64,000 nucleotides of DNA from NCBI GenBank assembly GCA_946894095.1, contig OX335655.1, positions 13,764,001 to 13,828,000 of the forward strand, written 5' to 3'. Under the pieces are notes generated by a model. The model was given only the letters and a program-made list of their open reading frames with translations, ran no database searches and was not told where the DNA came from. Of the stretch, positions 1 through 12,000 are shown in pieces (positions within the stretch are counted from its first letter, which is position 1; every line of letters starts with the position of its first letter). This stretch comes from Incurvaria masculella (Eukaryota; Arthropoda; Insecta; Lepidoptera; Incurvariidae). The translations under genes were made by a program, and so were the position numbers.

Positions 1-573
1 ATTATGGTTTCGAGGAGGAACCAGAGCGGCGGCCCACAAAAAAACCGGAAAATCTCCGCTGCAATGCTTTGAAGGTCCTCTGCGAAATTTCGTATACGTT
101 CTTACTTATACCGGTGCAGGGACAGCCCTAATATACGACGAACAGGCACTTTCTCCAGGCGCCTAACCTTTAGATGCTTGATACAAAATGATAACGAAAT
201 CCGCGATGCACCACGTCTAAACACGGGTAACGCCTCAAGTGGGACCTTTTTCACGTTTCCCTGATTGTGAGACGTGAGCGCAGCTTGCCACATACAGCCT
301 AAGAAGTTACATCGCGAACTTCATTCCGGTATTTGGAACATAAATTCCCCCAGGGCCCCTATAATTTGAAATGTATCGGTTCGGGCTTGTGGACTAGGCT
401 GTCATAGGCGTAAGGAGTGCGCCCACCATCGGCTTCGACATTTGACCCGCGGCTTTTTAGTTACCAGCAGGAGTGGGTAATTGCTCTGCTGCTGTTGTCC
501 GGCAAGCACGTCATGTTCGGGCTGCCTACTCCGAGCGTAGAGAGCGACCTTAGTTTTTTATTACGTACTTAAC
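1..573. other. Intergenic, nothing recognised
   Basis: No conserved protein, RNA or repeat was recognised. The short open frames show no family motif. Confidence 0.4.
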
Positions 574-690
574 TTGACATTGGATGGCTAATACCAAACT
601 GACCGTCCGATATTAGCCTAAAACACTACATGGGAACTAGTTACCATGCCAGGACCTTCCTTATGCTCATGACCTATATGCAGGCGAGTT
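574..690 (-). mobile_element. SINE fragment, 3' tail
   Basis: Reversed: GACATTGGATGGCTAATACC to ATGCCAGGACCTTCCTTATG. Only the tail half is present. Confidence 0.55.
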
Positions 691-1161
691 GCCCTAATTA
701 ACTTGCCTTGATTCTAGGTCATGGAATGGAGGGATGCATTATTTTTTAATGTCCCAAAGAAACAACGTTTGACGTTTAACGTTTCAATCCATGGTCGTCG
801 CGAGCATGGATTCAAACGTTAGGCTTCGGTTTCAGCCGGTGAGCACGCATTATAGCTCCGGTACCTATCAGGAAAATAAGAAGTGGAGTGGAGTTTCACG
901 TGGCACTCACCGAGTACAGAAGCGATATGCTGAGGTGGCAAGACCTACTGGGGTTATGGTCCCAATTGAGATTTCGGTGTCGGTGGTAATAGCGTCTCGT
1001 TCAGCCACCACGCTGTGGACATCATCTACATGACTACAAGAATCGTGCCAAGGATTTGCTGAGGACTCAGGTTCGAAGACAGTGCGCATAACTCCCATAC
1101 GTGCGAGGGATAACTGATCGCATAGGAAGGTTCTTTAGCAAAATTGGAATAATTTTTTTTT

Positions 1162-1734
1162 TTCAAACCTCTCACAACAATCTCTTCAGTGAAAGACAGA
1201 AACCCACTACAGGACCCAGGAGTCTACAAAGTACCCAGCAGCTGTGAAAAAAGTTACATTGGCCAGACAAAACGGAGCGTTCAAACCAGAACAGGAGAAC
1301 ACATCAAGCCACTTAAAAACAATAAGTTTCACAAGTCGGCGATCTGTGAGCATGCCTTGAATAATAGAAATAACTTCGACCAAGCTGAAACGATAAATAT
1401 AGAAAAACAATACATACCACGCTTGGTTTAAGAATCGATAGAAATTACAAGGCATTCCAACTTTAACAGGGACGATAGTTGGAAGCTATCAGCGTCATGG
1501 TCTCCGTTACTGGCGAAATATGGCAACACAAGAGTTCAGCTGCCAACATTGAGGCAAAGTGACACCGTTAGCATAGTTCGCACAGATGACTTCATTGCCG
1601 AACGGAGTTCTTCGTCACTACCCTCATCTGCGGCTGAACCAAGCCACAGCTACAATCTGGCAGCCGACGACCTGCAGTTTACATCTGACTGGACGAAGCG
1701 TCAGAGGTTCTCCAGGTCGCGTCGCGAATCCTAA
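1162..1734 (+). pseudogene. Penelope-like element remnant: GIY-YIG endonuclease
   Basis: One frame, broken by TAA at 1429, reads GVYKVPSSCEKSYIGQTKRS, an EHI helix, a short AICEHAL, then ESIEI, HSNFNRDDSWKLSASW. This is the GIY-YIG endonuclease and C-terminal signature of Penelope-like retroelements. The reverse transcriptase is missing upstream, so the copy is 5' truncated. Confidence 0.75.
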
Positions 1735-2453
1735 TGATGTCCACTGCGTGGTGCACGAAACGTTAGCCCGACGCGTAAGCTGAACACTATTTTCGTAAAC
1801 GTAAAATAATATGTCGAACAACAGTGAACATCTAAACCAACATATTTCTACCTCCTTTACCTTGGTCAACATTAAATTTAAAAAAATACGAGGGCTTGAT
1901 AGGTATGTGTGCATAGCAGGTGTACCTGTACAAGTCACCAAGAAAAAAAAAATTTTTTTACGAAACGAACTGATGTTGTAATTGTTATATAGAGTGCACT
2001 TTTTTGTTTAAATTCCGTGAGATGATTTGGTCTGAAAATCGTTGCTGCAATAAATTGATTTGAATGGATTTAACATGTATCTGTGTACCAGCATGGACCT
2101 TGAAAATGGTTAACATGATAGATATGGGCACGCGATATAAAACGCTCCTTCTACCCCAACAATCGCCAACTGGCAAACAAATTGATTGATGACTTTACGA
2201 ATTCACGCCACGCCTATGTGATACGAGACAACTTATGGGGTCACCTCGGAGGTTCTTAGTTGTAGTTGGCCCCCGTAGGTGGCACTAGATCCTCGTTGTT
2301 TGTACCGTTTTTCTTATTTCGCACATAAATAAATATATCACATTTTCCCAGGCTTCGCTCGGGTAAATGTCCAAAACGAAATTGACCCAAACGGAGTCGG
2401 GAACCTCAGCTAATAGTTATATGTATAGTATAGAGTTAAGAACAGAGCTCCTA
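1735..2453. other. Intergenic, no gene seen
   Basis: AT-rich DNA. A short segment near 2350 (GGCTTCGCTCGGGTAAATGT) resembles one near 9600, a minor interspersed repeat. Confidence 0.4.
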
Positions 2454-2711
2454 GTCCCAGTCGAAGTTACTTAAAAACGTCAAACTCCATACAAGTTTTT
2501 ACTAGATATTCTGTGATTTTACTTCTTCAAGCTGTCAAAGTAAACTCGGACTTCCGATTTGTATGAAAACGCGAAGTCGGCCTAAATGGCAACGTCGACG
2601 TATTTAGGTACGGCCACGTTGAGTAAGATGTCAAATCAAGCTCGGACTCACAAATGACTGCGCGCGCTCTTCGACTTCAAGGAAACGCCAATTTAGGTGA
2701 CAACTGAGAAT
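2454..2711. mobile_element. MITE copy, TCACCTAAATTGGCG family
   Basis: Shares AACTCCATACAAGTTTTTAC, the CTTCTTCAAGCTGTCAAAG arm and the end GGAAACGCCAATTTAGGTGA with the 35.5-kb copy. The left end is eroded. Confidence 0.65.
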
Positions 2712-4444
2712 AGGGGTAGAGAACAGTTGATTCTGGGCTGACGTGGCCAAATTCTGGAAGTGACCTAGTAATGGTGTCTTGTCAGCTGCAGAGAAGGATG
2801 GCTAATCTCGACAGATTCCCAATGGCGGCAGCCACGTCATCGTCGCGTCGCTCAACTCGTCACCGCACAATACCAATACTGACCAACACCAATCTTCCTA
2901 CGCTTGGGCGCTTTTAAGTAACCTCCTGACAGGGAATTCTGTTAGAAGGTGACTTAATTCAGAATTCGGTATTCGCTCTGGTGAAAGCTAGCTAAACCAT
3001 TGATATATTAGTAATAATGTATTATCTATTTGGCGATGCCTTTTGGCACCAGAATAATTTAAATTCAGACTTACCTATTTGCATGGGACGCATGGGAACG
3101 ATCCCGCCGTCGACTTCGTTGCAGGACATTTTTTACTTGCTCGGATAGTCTTTATTTAAGTGCTGTTTGATATTTTAGATTTAAGTTTTCATTTGATTTG
3201 GATTGTATTTGATTACTCATAAAAAATACCTAATAAATAACTAACTACTATTTTGAAAGAATTCGGAAAATGGTAGAAACGTGCCCATAATGCTAGCAGC
3301 ATTTCCGCGATGTACAGCCATGATGACATGCCAGCCTCTGCCCTGTCAATGTCAAAATGACTTTGAATAAAGTAAATAAATAATACCTCGATATGGCATG
3401 GAGGTGAGGAAAATATTTTTATTTTCACCTCCATGCGATATGGTAGTGTAATCAAGAGTTTGCGCTTCACCAATGTACATAGCATTGTTCTTAGTGAACA
3501 GTATTTATCTATAAACCACTGTAATCAGTATAAAAAAAGGTACACCTGGCGAAGTTTCTTGTCGGTTCTTCGTCGCAACGTAGATCCTGTTTTGCGTTTT
3601 ATATAGCCCTAGCTAAGTAACAGTAGGTACAATCACGTAATATGCGATGGTTTCTGCTCCACGCAGTAAGTAGCAGCTCTTTTGATGTCCAACATCCGCG
3701 ACTATACCAGAGGCTGACTCACCAGCTACAAGGTCAGGCAGTTTAACGCGGCAGTATCACAATACTATGTCATTCTGCCAAAGCAAGATCAGACACTTTT
3801 AGCAGCGTACATGCTCTTTCTCGTAGAACTATTGGAGAAAACATTCGTGTCGCTACAATCTCCGTCCGTATGTCAAAGAACTCTAATCATCGATATACCC
3901 TTATCTCGATGGCTGTAATCCATGGTTAATTCTACCAAACTTATTCAGAGTGAGATGTCAATGTCAAAACCCGATCATCTCCGAAACATCGATCGAAATC
4001 ACAAAATTCATGAGGCGACTGTTTTATATCTGTTCGGTTCGATTCCCGTCTTAAGCAGGTGTTTTATAAAAGATCTTTCAATGCGTTTTTACATATTTTT
4101 GAAAATAAATAAATGTATCCATTCAGTAAAGTTTGCCATCATCAATATTTAGGATGCCTTACCCCTCGCTTTGCTCCAAATCACTACCTTATTTCCCATC
4201 TCTATAATGAATTGTTTTTCATTTTGATTTAGCTCACATAAATTTAGTTCATAATAAAAAGATTCCGACGATTTGAGAACCTCCTCCTTTTTTTGAAGTC
4301 GGTTAAAAATGCTTGCAATATACCTAGTCAGGTCATAAGTTATTTCACATAATCAAAACTATTCAATTCAGAATGCTAGCCAACAAAATATTTATTGAAT
4401 TCGAATTTATAATCCTTAATGACAATGAAAATGCGAATTTAATT
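2712..4444. other. Intergenic, no gene seen
   Basis: AT-rich. A small inverted repeat at 3392-3441 (GCATGGAGGTGA against TCACCTCCATGC) is the only structure noticed. Confidence 0.4.
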
Positions 4445-5300
4445 AAATTTCATTAAAACATGGAGTGGACGCTCAAAGAAGACCGAGTGACGGTTTTCAG
4501 AAATTAGATATTCGACATCTGTACATTTTGAATATAACCAAAAGATTCGTTTATCGCTGCATCAAACGTTATAATGAATATCCAAGTGTAGAAGACAGTG
4601 GTCGCCCTAGGCACTGTAAGACTATAAAATCCGTGAAGGCACGAAGAAATTATCGAATAAAAACAGAATGCGCGTTTAACGGCCCTGAGACTGAAGAGAT
4701 CCCGCCTTATGTTGAAGCTATACGCGGAAAAAAGCACCGTGAATTTAAATTTTCGGATGAAAAATTTTACTGTGGAGGAAAGCTAAACTAAACAAATTGA
4801 TAAGGTACGCCCAGAATAGTGACGAAGCGAGCAGCCGCATACCGCGTATCTAGCGAGGCCATTTTTCATCGTCACTCATTGATTGGCTGGGAGTCTCATA
4901 TTCGGGCTTAACTGAGGTATATTTTTGTGAGAAAGGCGTAAAAACAGTCCTACCGAACCTTGTCGAACCTGTTTCTCATACTATGTTCAATAACCATTCC
5001 AGCAAGATTCTGCGCCAGCTCATAGAGCGAAAAGGCCCTTTCATCCGCAATGAAAACTGGCCCTCCTCCTATCCAGACCTAAATCCGTTGGATTATAAAA
5101 TACGGCAACACTGTAAAACGTCTGCCTGATTTTGAGTCATTTAAGGCATCCTTGGTCAAAGCAGCTGTAGATATTGATATCAAAGATTTAGATCTCAGAT
5201 TAATATGGACCTCGTTCGTGCTGCTACTGGCCGCACAGGTTAAAGGCTTGTATTCAAAATCGCGGCAGTCATTCTGAATAAGCTTGATTATCATAAGAAT
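4445..5300 (+). pseudogene. Degenerate mariner-type transposase
   Basis: Fragments in shifting frames: helix-turn-helix part (TKRFVYRCIKRYNEYPSVEDSG, GRPRH), FKFSDEKFY (first catalytic Asp region), WLGVSYSGLTEVYFCEKGVK, and NWPSSYPDLNPLDYKI (mariner PDLNPLDY signature). Several stops and frameshifts are present. No clear inverted repeats were found. Confidence 0.72.
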
Positions 5301-6699
5301 CTATTTTTTCGTAATTTCTTTTTTGTACGTAAATAATGATACAAATTAATTATTAGCTTATGATACAAACGTGTCTCAATTATTTCACAATAAACATGTG
5401 ACAGAACTTAGACCCGACTTGGTATTTTCAAAAGTTTCGTAATTTATTTCGAGGTTTCGCTGACGAATGTGAAGTTTTGCACAATACTTACATAATAATT
5501 ACTATTATTCATCGGCACGAGCCCGCAAAAATAACTGGACGAGAGATCGTTCACACTGTGTACACAAAGATAAAATATACAATTTAAAATTAGCTAAAAC
5601 CTACAGCGGATACAGAAGCAGAGGCACAGACAACTGGAGGCAACCGCTATTTTGCGTTGCTTTTGCTGAAACCAGAAGACATGTTTTTTTTAAACAAACT
5701 TACCGACCTAAAATTTGTTCTGTGACCAAGGACTGTTTCATCGAGGGGTCCGTCAGATTCGGTTAGTAAAAACAAAAACAACTCGCATACTGAATTCCAA
5801 GCACAATTGTGTGTTTCGGCCTATCTTACTGTCTAAAAATATAGCTGCAATGGTGGCACGTCTAATTTTGGAGACTTATGCGTGTTAAGTAACACAAGTA
5901 TTAAAATTATGTCTGTGCTAATGTGTAATCCGATTTTCCGCACGTGAACTAATTTCGTAATATCTCTATACTAATTTTAATTCTCTGTCTCTTCTCTCGG
6001 AGGATCACAGCATAAAAGTTACTTATAGAAGTAGCAAGTATGTTGTGATCTCCACGATACGAAAACGATAGATCATCGTTTGTCTTGTCTTGTATCGAAA
6101 ACCATTCGATTAATATATTTAACCGATCTAAATCTATCGATTTTAAAGTCGGAACCGCTTCTTTCCGAAGGAAAATTGGCATTGTCCTTCAATTTTAGGG
6201 CATGGCTAAGACCATTCGCGCGGCACATTTGCGCCCCAATCTTGAAATTCGCATTGGCCAGTGATTTAAAAAAAGGGCTTCTTTCTTGTATTCGTTCATT
6301 TTGTCGGTTATGCTTTTTTTTAATCATCAGACTTACAAGAAATTTGCTCTTCGTGAACAATAGGATAAAGAAGAAATGATATAGTTAAAACCATGGAGAT
6401 GAAGAAATAAAACCCAAACGTCCAAAGTTTTTAAATTTTGGTCTTGCTGCCTAAGCTTGCTGCCCCTTGTTGGTCCTTGCTTACGTGACGCTTGGTTCGG
6501 GACACCTCTTTTCTTAAAATACGGTCGAGATAGTGATGGATGTACCCGGCGGCGGCGTGATGCTCGTAAACGGGTACTGTTTTTGAGGACTGGCCTGCGG
6601 GGAAGAAAACTCAAAGCTTATTGTAGATGTCGCATGAGCGTACCTGTGTTTTTGTTAAAACCATTTGACAAACGCTTTTGTAAATTTTGACAATGTAAA
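5301..6699. other. Intergenic, mostly unrecognised
   Basis: AT-rich to about 6450. At 6480-6600 a segment (CACCTCTTTTCTTAAAATA) resembles 48985-49080, so it is part of an interspersed repeat. No coding signal. Confidence 0.4.
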
Positions 6700-6850
6700 C
6701 CTAGAAAAAAATCACACCGGTGTTTCTTGCCAGTTCTTCGCTGTGTTTTGTTTTGCTGAACTGGCGAATGTTAAAATATGACAAATCCGAGTGCAGTGGT
6801 ACTGTCTATGGATGATGAATACATATTTTATCGTATACAATATTCTAATC
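6700..6850 (+). repeat. Interspersed repeat (TGACAAATCCGAGTGCAGTG)
   Basis: Shares TTCTTGCCAGTTCTTCG, GCTGAACTGGC and TGACAAATCCGAGTGCAGTG with 50865-51010 and, inverted, with about 23585-23755. Probably the 3' part of a retroelement. Confidence 0.6.
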
Positions 6851-7489
6851 TATCTTTTAATTAGAGTTATTCATATTCACCCGTCCATGCAAATCAGTAC
6901 AAGGGCTACGCGGCGCGCGGGCATGATTGACACATTTATTTTACATTGTGTCAAAAGAACAACATCGTTACAGTACGATAGTGTTATTTCTCACCATGTC
7001 CAAGCGTCTATCACTTATTTCTAACGTCGGTAACTATTTTAAACCATAATGGTTGGTCACGTTTGATCGAACATGGTGCAATAACTACCAACAAAGTAGC
7101 AGTGATTTTATATTCACAATGAGCATTTGGACGATTTGGGAATCATTTTATAACCAGACAGCTCACCAATCAATTCGGTAATGGTATGGATATTTTATCA
7201 TTGACAATATTTGAGTCTCGTGTTAAAATGACGCCAGTCCACAATTGCGGCTGAATGAACCTTTTTTTTAAACCTTTATTCTTTAAAATCTTCTTCTTTG
7301 AATCTTTTAATCTATTTTTTTTATTTAAAGCGCGGCATATGGCCTACGCCTGGACCTTCTTTCGAACTTTTAAGGGGGTTGCGAAAACCATGCCGGCAGA
7401 CAATACTTCGGGAGTGCATTGTTTTTGGGATAATCACCAAAATTTCAGAATCAATGTTATTGTTTAAGCCCCAGCCCTTACTAACCCGT

Positions 7490-8450
7490 GTTCTATGATT
7501 AGCCTGTGCAGTTCGCACGTGTTCGCCCCGCATAGGATAGGATGTCCACAGGGCAGTCGATGTTCATCCCGCATTAGACGATTCGCTGTTCTCTGTTCAC
7601 TCCACAGTTGATGTTCACATGGACGCAATCGAATTTCATCATACGGATGATGCTCACATATCAGTGGATGTTCGCCCCGCATCTACATAGCTTAGGTTAT
7701 ATTAGGTTAGCCAGTCGTTGTTCACCTATCATAGAGCAATCAATGTCCAACCCGCATACTACACTCACCACCGAGTAAGGAACTGATCCATCCGTATAGC
7801 GGCAGCGTAGCCACTGTTTAGTGAAAATACATATCCTGAAGGTATCGTCTGCCAGTCAGTTCGCTTAAGAATTCGCCCACTAGACCTGTTCACGAGTTAC
7901 AACTATAAGTTCACAGTCCGCCATTTATTGCAACGTGCATTCGATGTTGCGCATCCGGAATTCATAAACGAACTAACTACCATCAGTTGGCTGCGCTTCT
8001 GCCATACGGGTCACTGTCCTTCCTGACTTGCTGAAACTCACAGGACAGGCGGTAGCCGGCTTAAGATGTGAAAAAAATGTGAGGGAATTCGAACAATTCT
8101 GCACCAATCAGAAGCGTATTTGACATACCTTCCGCGCTTTTACTGAGTCAAATATTTGGCATCCACTTCTGATTTGTGCAGAATTGATCGAATTCCCTCG
8201 CATTTTTTCTCACATCTTACACCGGTTCAATCCCAGTTGATATTCATCCCGCAAGCACCCTGCAGGCACCTTGGAGGATGCACGGATACTCTCCTATGGT
8301 CGACATTCACCCCACAGTCGATGCTCAAAGAGCAATGGGCGTTCACGCCGCAAACGACGCTCGACGACCAGTCGATGTTCACCGCGCATTGAATGTCGCT
8401 GCTCATCCGGCGCGTCGAGCAGATGTTTACCCCTCGGTCGTTGGCTACGG
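7490..8450 (+). repeat. Degenerate minisatellite (TCGATGTTCACCCCGCA-like units)
   Basis: Irregularly spaced variants such as TCGATGTTCATCCCGCA, GGATGTTCGCCCCGCA, TCGATGTTCACCGCGCA and TGATATTCATCCCGCA recur through the region, interrupted by the foldback element at 8062-8219. It resumes after the SINE at 8822-8900, up to the MINPP1-like start codon. Confidence 0.55.
8062..8219. mobile_element. Foldback MITE
   Basis: The arms start TAAGATGTGA and continue through GAGGGAATTCGA and CAATTCTGCAC on both sides in inverted order; about 60-base arms. Confidence 0.78.
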
Positions 8451-8456
8451 CCAGTC

Positions 8457-8824
8457 GTCAGCCTCGGTAGCCCAGTGGTGCGACGCCTTGCGATTCTAAA
8501 AGCTGCGTGAAGCACCTCTGAGCGCGGTTGGGTTCTGGATGGCTGACCATTTTCAATCTCTGGCCGAGGTTTGGATTCCACGTAAAACTGTATGTCCCCT
8601 TCCTTACATACTAAGAGTGGTAGGGTTAATCCCGCCCGGGTTGGTACCATCGCGTTAAATGAACGATGGTCGAAGCGGCGATTAAAATTGTCCGTGTTTT
8701 CCATCTAGTTCGATGTAGTCGAGCAATATAAGGAAGGTCCTGGCATGGCACCTAATTCCCATGTGGTGTGTTAGGGTATCTGACGGTCAGTTTGGTATCA
8801 GCCATCCATGTCCAGTTACATAAA
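8457..8824 (+). mobile_element. SINE, 5S-like head family, beside MINPP1-like exon 1
   Basis: Same head (TAGCCCAGTGG, GGTTGGGTTCTGGATGG) and body as the 45.6-kb copy. It is flanked by about 70-base direct repeats of the surrounding minisatellite and ends about 80 bases before the start codon. Confidence 0.78.
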
Positions 8825-8906
8825 TGTTCACCGTGCATTGAATGTCGCTGCTCGTCCGGCGTCGAGCAGACGTTTACCGCTCGATCGTTGTTCGCAGGCG
8901 GTGAGG

Positions 8907-9069
8907 ATGTGGGCCGCTACGCTGGCGCTGGTGGCGCTGGCGGGCTCCGCGCGCGCGCAGCTCGAGACGTGCTACGCCAACGACCCGGACCCGTACGTGC
9001 GCTTCGCCACCGAGACGGCCTATGAGTTCGTCAGCGAGAAGACCGGCGCGCAGCAGCACCTCATACCCA
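8907..9069 (+). CDS. MINPP1: MINPP1-like exon 1: signal peptide and N-terminus
   Basis: Encodes residues 1-54. The ATG opens a hydrophobic leader (MWAATLALVALAGSARA) followed by a conserved insect segment containing TAYEFV. It ends in phase 1 at CCCA|GTCAGT. The start was chosen because the leader begins directly here. The upstream bases belong to a degenerate minisatellite, so the 5' UTR is not resolved. Confidence 0.8.
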
Positions 9070-12000
9070 GTCAGTACCATACACCACATACGTACGTGGT
9101 ATACATACACCACATCCTAGGGTCCTTCAAAAATTGTGTGAAGCATGGTTTTCTCGACCCCGAGATTGTAATTCGTGCGCGTCGTTTTTCTAAAAATCGT
9201 TTTTTTTCTAAAAATAATGGAAAATGTATTTTAAAGATGTGGGCTGATTTTTCAATAGTCTGATAAAGAGTCCGATAACTATTCGACGAATTTATTTCCA
9301 CCGCTGCTTATACATCCGTTGCAGTAAGCCCATATTTTTATTAGCAAAATTACATTAAGATAATAGTGATAGGAGATATAATCACCCGGTAGTGACTATC
9401 CGTCTTTTGGCAAAAGTAATCAGACTGATAAGTACATACTAGGTATCTGAGGATTGACAAATCGGCCATTTTTTTATGTTTACAGTTATACCTAGGGTAA
9501 GTTGTCCCAGTATCTAACCTAACCTAACCGAATCAATTGAAAACCTCTAGTCCGCCCAGTTAGGCCCCGACCATTGTAATTATGTCATACTAGCTCAGGT
9601 GCCCGGCTCCGCTCGAGTCAATGTCGTTTTGGACTGATGTGGGGTCGAACTGTTTCCTGGATATTATAATATGATTTCACCATACAAACTTTCATCCCCT
9701 ATGTCTCCCCCTTCGCGTTTAATTTTTGCCACAAAAGGTAGCCTGTGTCCTTCTCCAAAGTCCGGACTATCTTAATACCGAAATTAATCAAAATTTATTC
9801 AGTGGCTTAGGCGTGAAAAAGCAACAGACAGAAAGGCTGAGATAAATAGTCGTAACAGAAACTATGACTAACGAAAAGTAGTACTATGTGACGTCACTTT
9901 GACACATTTTGCATGGACGAAATCTCAAAGTTATGCAAAGTAACGTCACAAAGTACTACTTTTGGTTAGTCTTAGTTTCTGTTACGACTATTTATCTCAG
10001 CCTATGAGTTACTTTCGCATTTATAATATTAAGCATGGACACAAATATAAACATGCCAAAACACGCTCGGTTACGTGATAAAACCGGTTTTAAGTTTGGT
10101 CCACTATTGCGATTCATGCGGAGTAATTGAGATTAGTTCCAGACGTACTTCGTTTTGAGGTATTGCCAAGGTCAATATTCAGCGTGGCACTACCAGCGCG
10201 TGGCCAGATAGGTTCAGAGGTGGTCACAGCCCCCCTAAAATACCCGGTGCCTCCTCTCCCAGGACACGCATTTCGAAAAAAAATCGGCTGGCCTTCTAGG
10301 CCAATTTAAAATATTTCACGTGACATCTTCATCAAAATCAGGCACATTTTATTGGTACAGTGGAACACAGACCAGACTTACCATTTCCGGTTTAAAAGTA
10401 ATAAATAATTATTATGTTTCTTAAATCAGCACAGGTTATTTCGTAGGATTGCATATACAGTTTAATACACAGTTAAAAAACAGGTTTTATTAACCTTTTG
10501 GTATTCATGGACGCCTTGCGTAATTGAAAAAATATGACGGACCCCTTCCAAATTTAATTAAAGGGATAGAAAACAAGGCAAGAAAACAAGTAGAAAAAAC
10601 CTTGGTTTAATACGAAAGCAAAAGTAAAATACATTTTTAGATCGATCATGCGCATTATAGGTACTATAACGTTATATCAAACATGGAACCTCAGCACTCA
10701 TGCCACAGACCCCCAAAGGGTCCATGGACCCTAGGTTAAGAAAGCCTGCTTCAAACCGTGATTGTAGAATATTCCCCCTGAAAAATATCGCCAGAAGTCA
10801 ACCTATTTTGTCTGTTCATCTTTTGCTTGAGCAATTTCCGGTAATTTCGTTCTGCTGCCCACTTACACACACTGACGGTAGTGCCGGCCTGTCAGTTCGC
10901 TCACTCCTCATGTTCTCGAGTTCCGACGACACGTAAGAACTGCAAAGGACATGCGATGTATCGCTTCGCTAATCCGCAGGCAAACCGGCCACTGCCTCTA
11001 TTCGGTCGCCACTCTGGTCCCTCGCTCAATCAATGTCTTACAGGCAGTAAACATACCACAATTCCAATCACACACGACCATTCGATGATTACCTAAGTAA
11101 CGACGGAATGGTCAGCCGTTAAACCATGGCTTCCTCAAAGATTACGCAATAACGTCATGTTCTCCCAACAGTTTACGTCGACATAAAATCTATTTCAACG
11201 ACATCTGAGAACACGTAAAACTCTATGAAAATAGCATGTGTGCGAGGCGAGGCGCTGGGACGGTGGCCCGAATGTTGTTTGATTGGGATTTTTAATTGGA
11301 TCTGTCGATGCGAAAAACATATTATGGACTGCAGCCAATATAGTTAGGCCGTTGGTACACCGGTGGGTGTTATAACGATGGTGACGAAGCAATTGGAAAT
11401 AAGTAAATATACTTTTTCGTGCTAAGCAAGTACGTCGCTTATTCCAAGGATTGGAGAATTGGAAATAATGTGACAAGGAATAACGAAACTTTAGCAGATT
11501 ACTGATAAATTAACAGGTGACGTGTGTCGTCCGGTAGGTACTCGTACGTCAAAATAATACAATCGGACCCACTGCATTTCTTCCATTGCGTGTTCAGTCA
11601 GTCAGCCTCAGTAGCTCAGTGGCGCGACGCCTGCCATTAGATAAGCTCGGTGAAGCAACTCTGAGCACGGTTGGGTTCTCGATGGGTGACCGTTTTCAAC
11701 CGTACAGTTCCGATTGGTGCGCGTACCGTAGTTCGGATTCCACGTAAAACTGTAGGTCCCCCTTACTTTCTAGGGTGCTAAAGTTAATCCCGCCCGGGTT
11801 GGTACCATCGCAATGAATGAAAAATGAATGAAATTGTCCGTGTTTTCATCCAGATCAATCCAGCCTAGCAATTTAAGGAAGCATGGAAACTAATTAACGT
11901 GAGGTGTGTTTGGCTAATATCATGTCAGTAGGTTTGGTAGCAAAAATGTACACATAGTAAACATATTTCGAGGGTGATGACAGAGGCCAAACTTAACAAT

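Noticed and set aside
8808..9263. 151-residue frame overlapping MINPP1-like exon 1
   Set aside because: It starts in the SINE tail and reads past the exon 1 donor into intron; the MWAATL start with a signal peptide is a better model, though an upstream in-frame Met cannot be fully excluded.
10700..10936. 78-residue frame starting MPQTPKGSMDPRLRKPA
   Set aside because: No family motif; the DNA resembles a transposon end rather than a coding exon.
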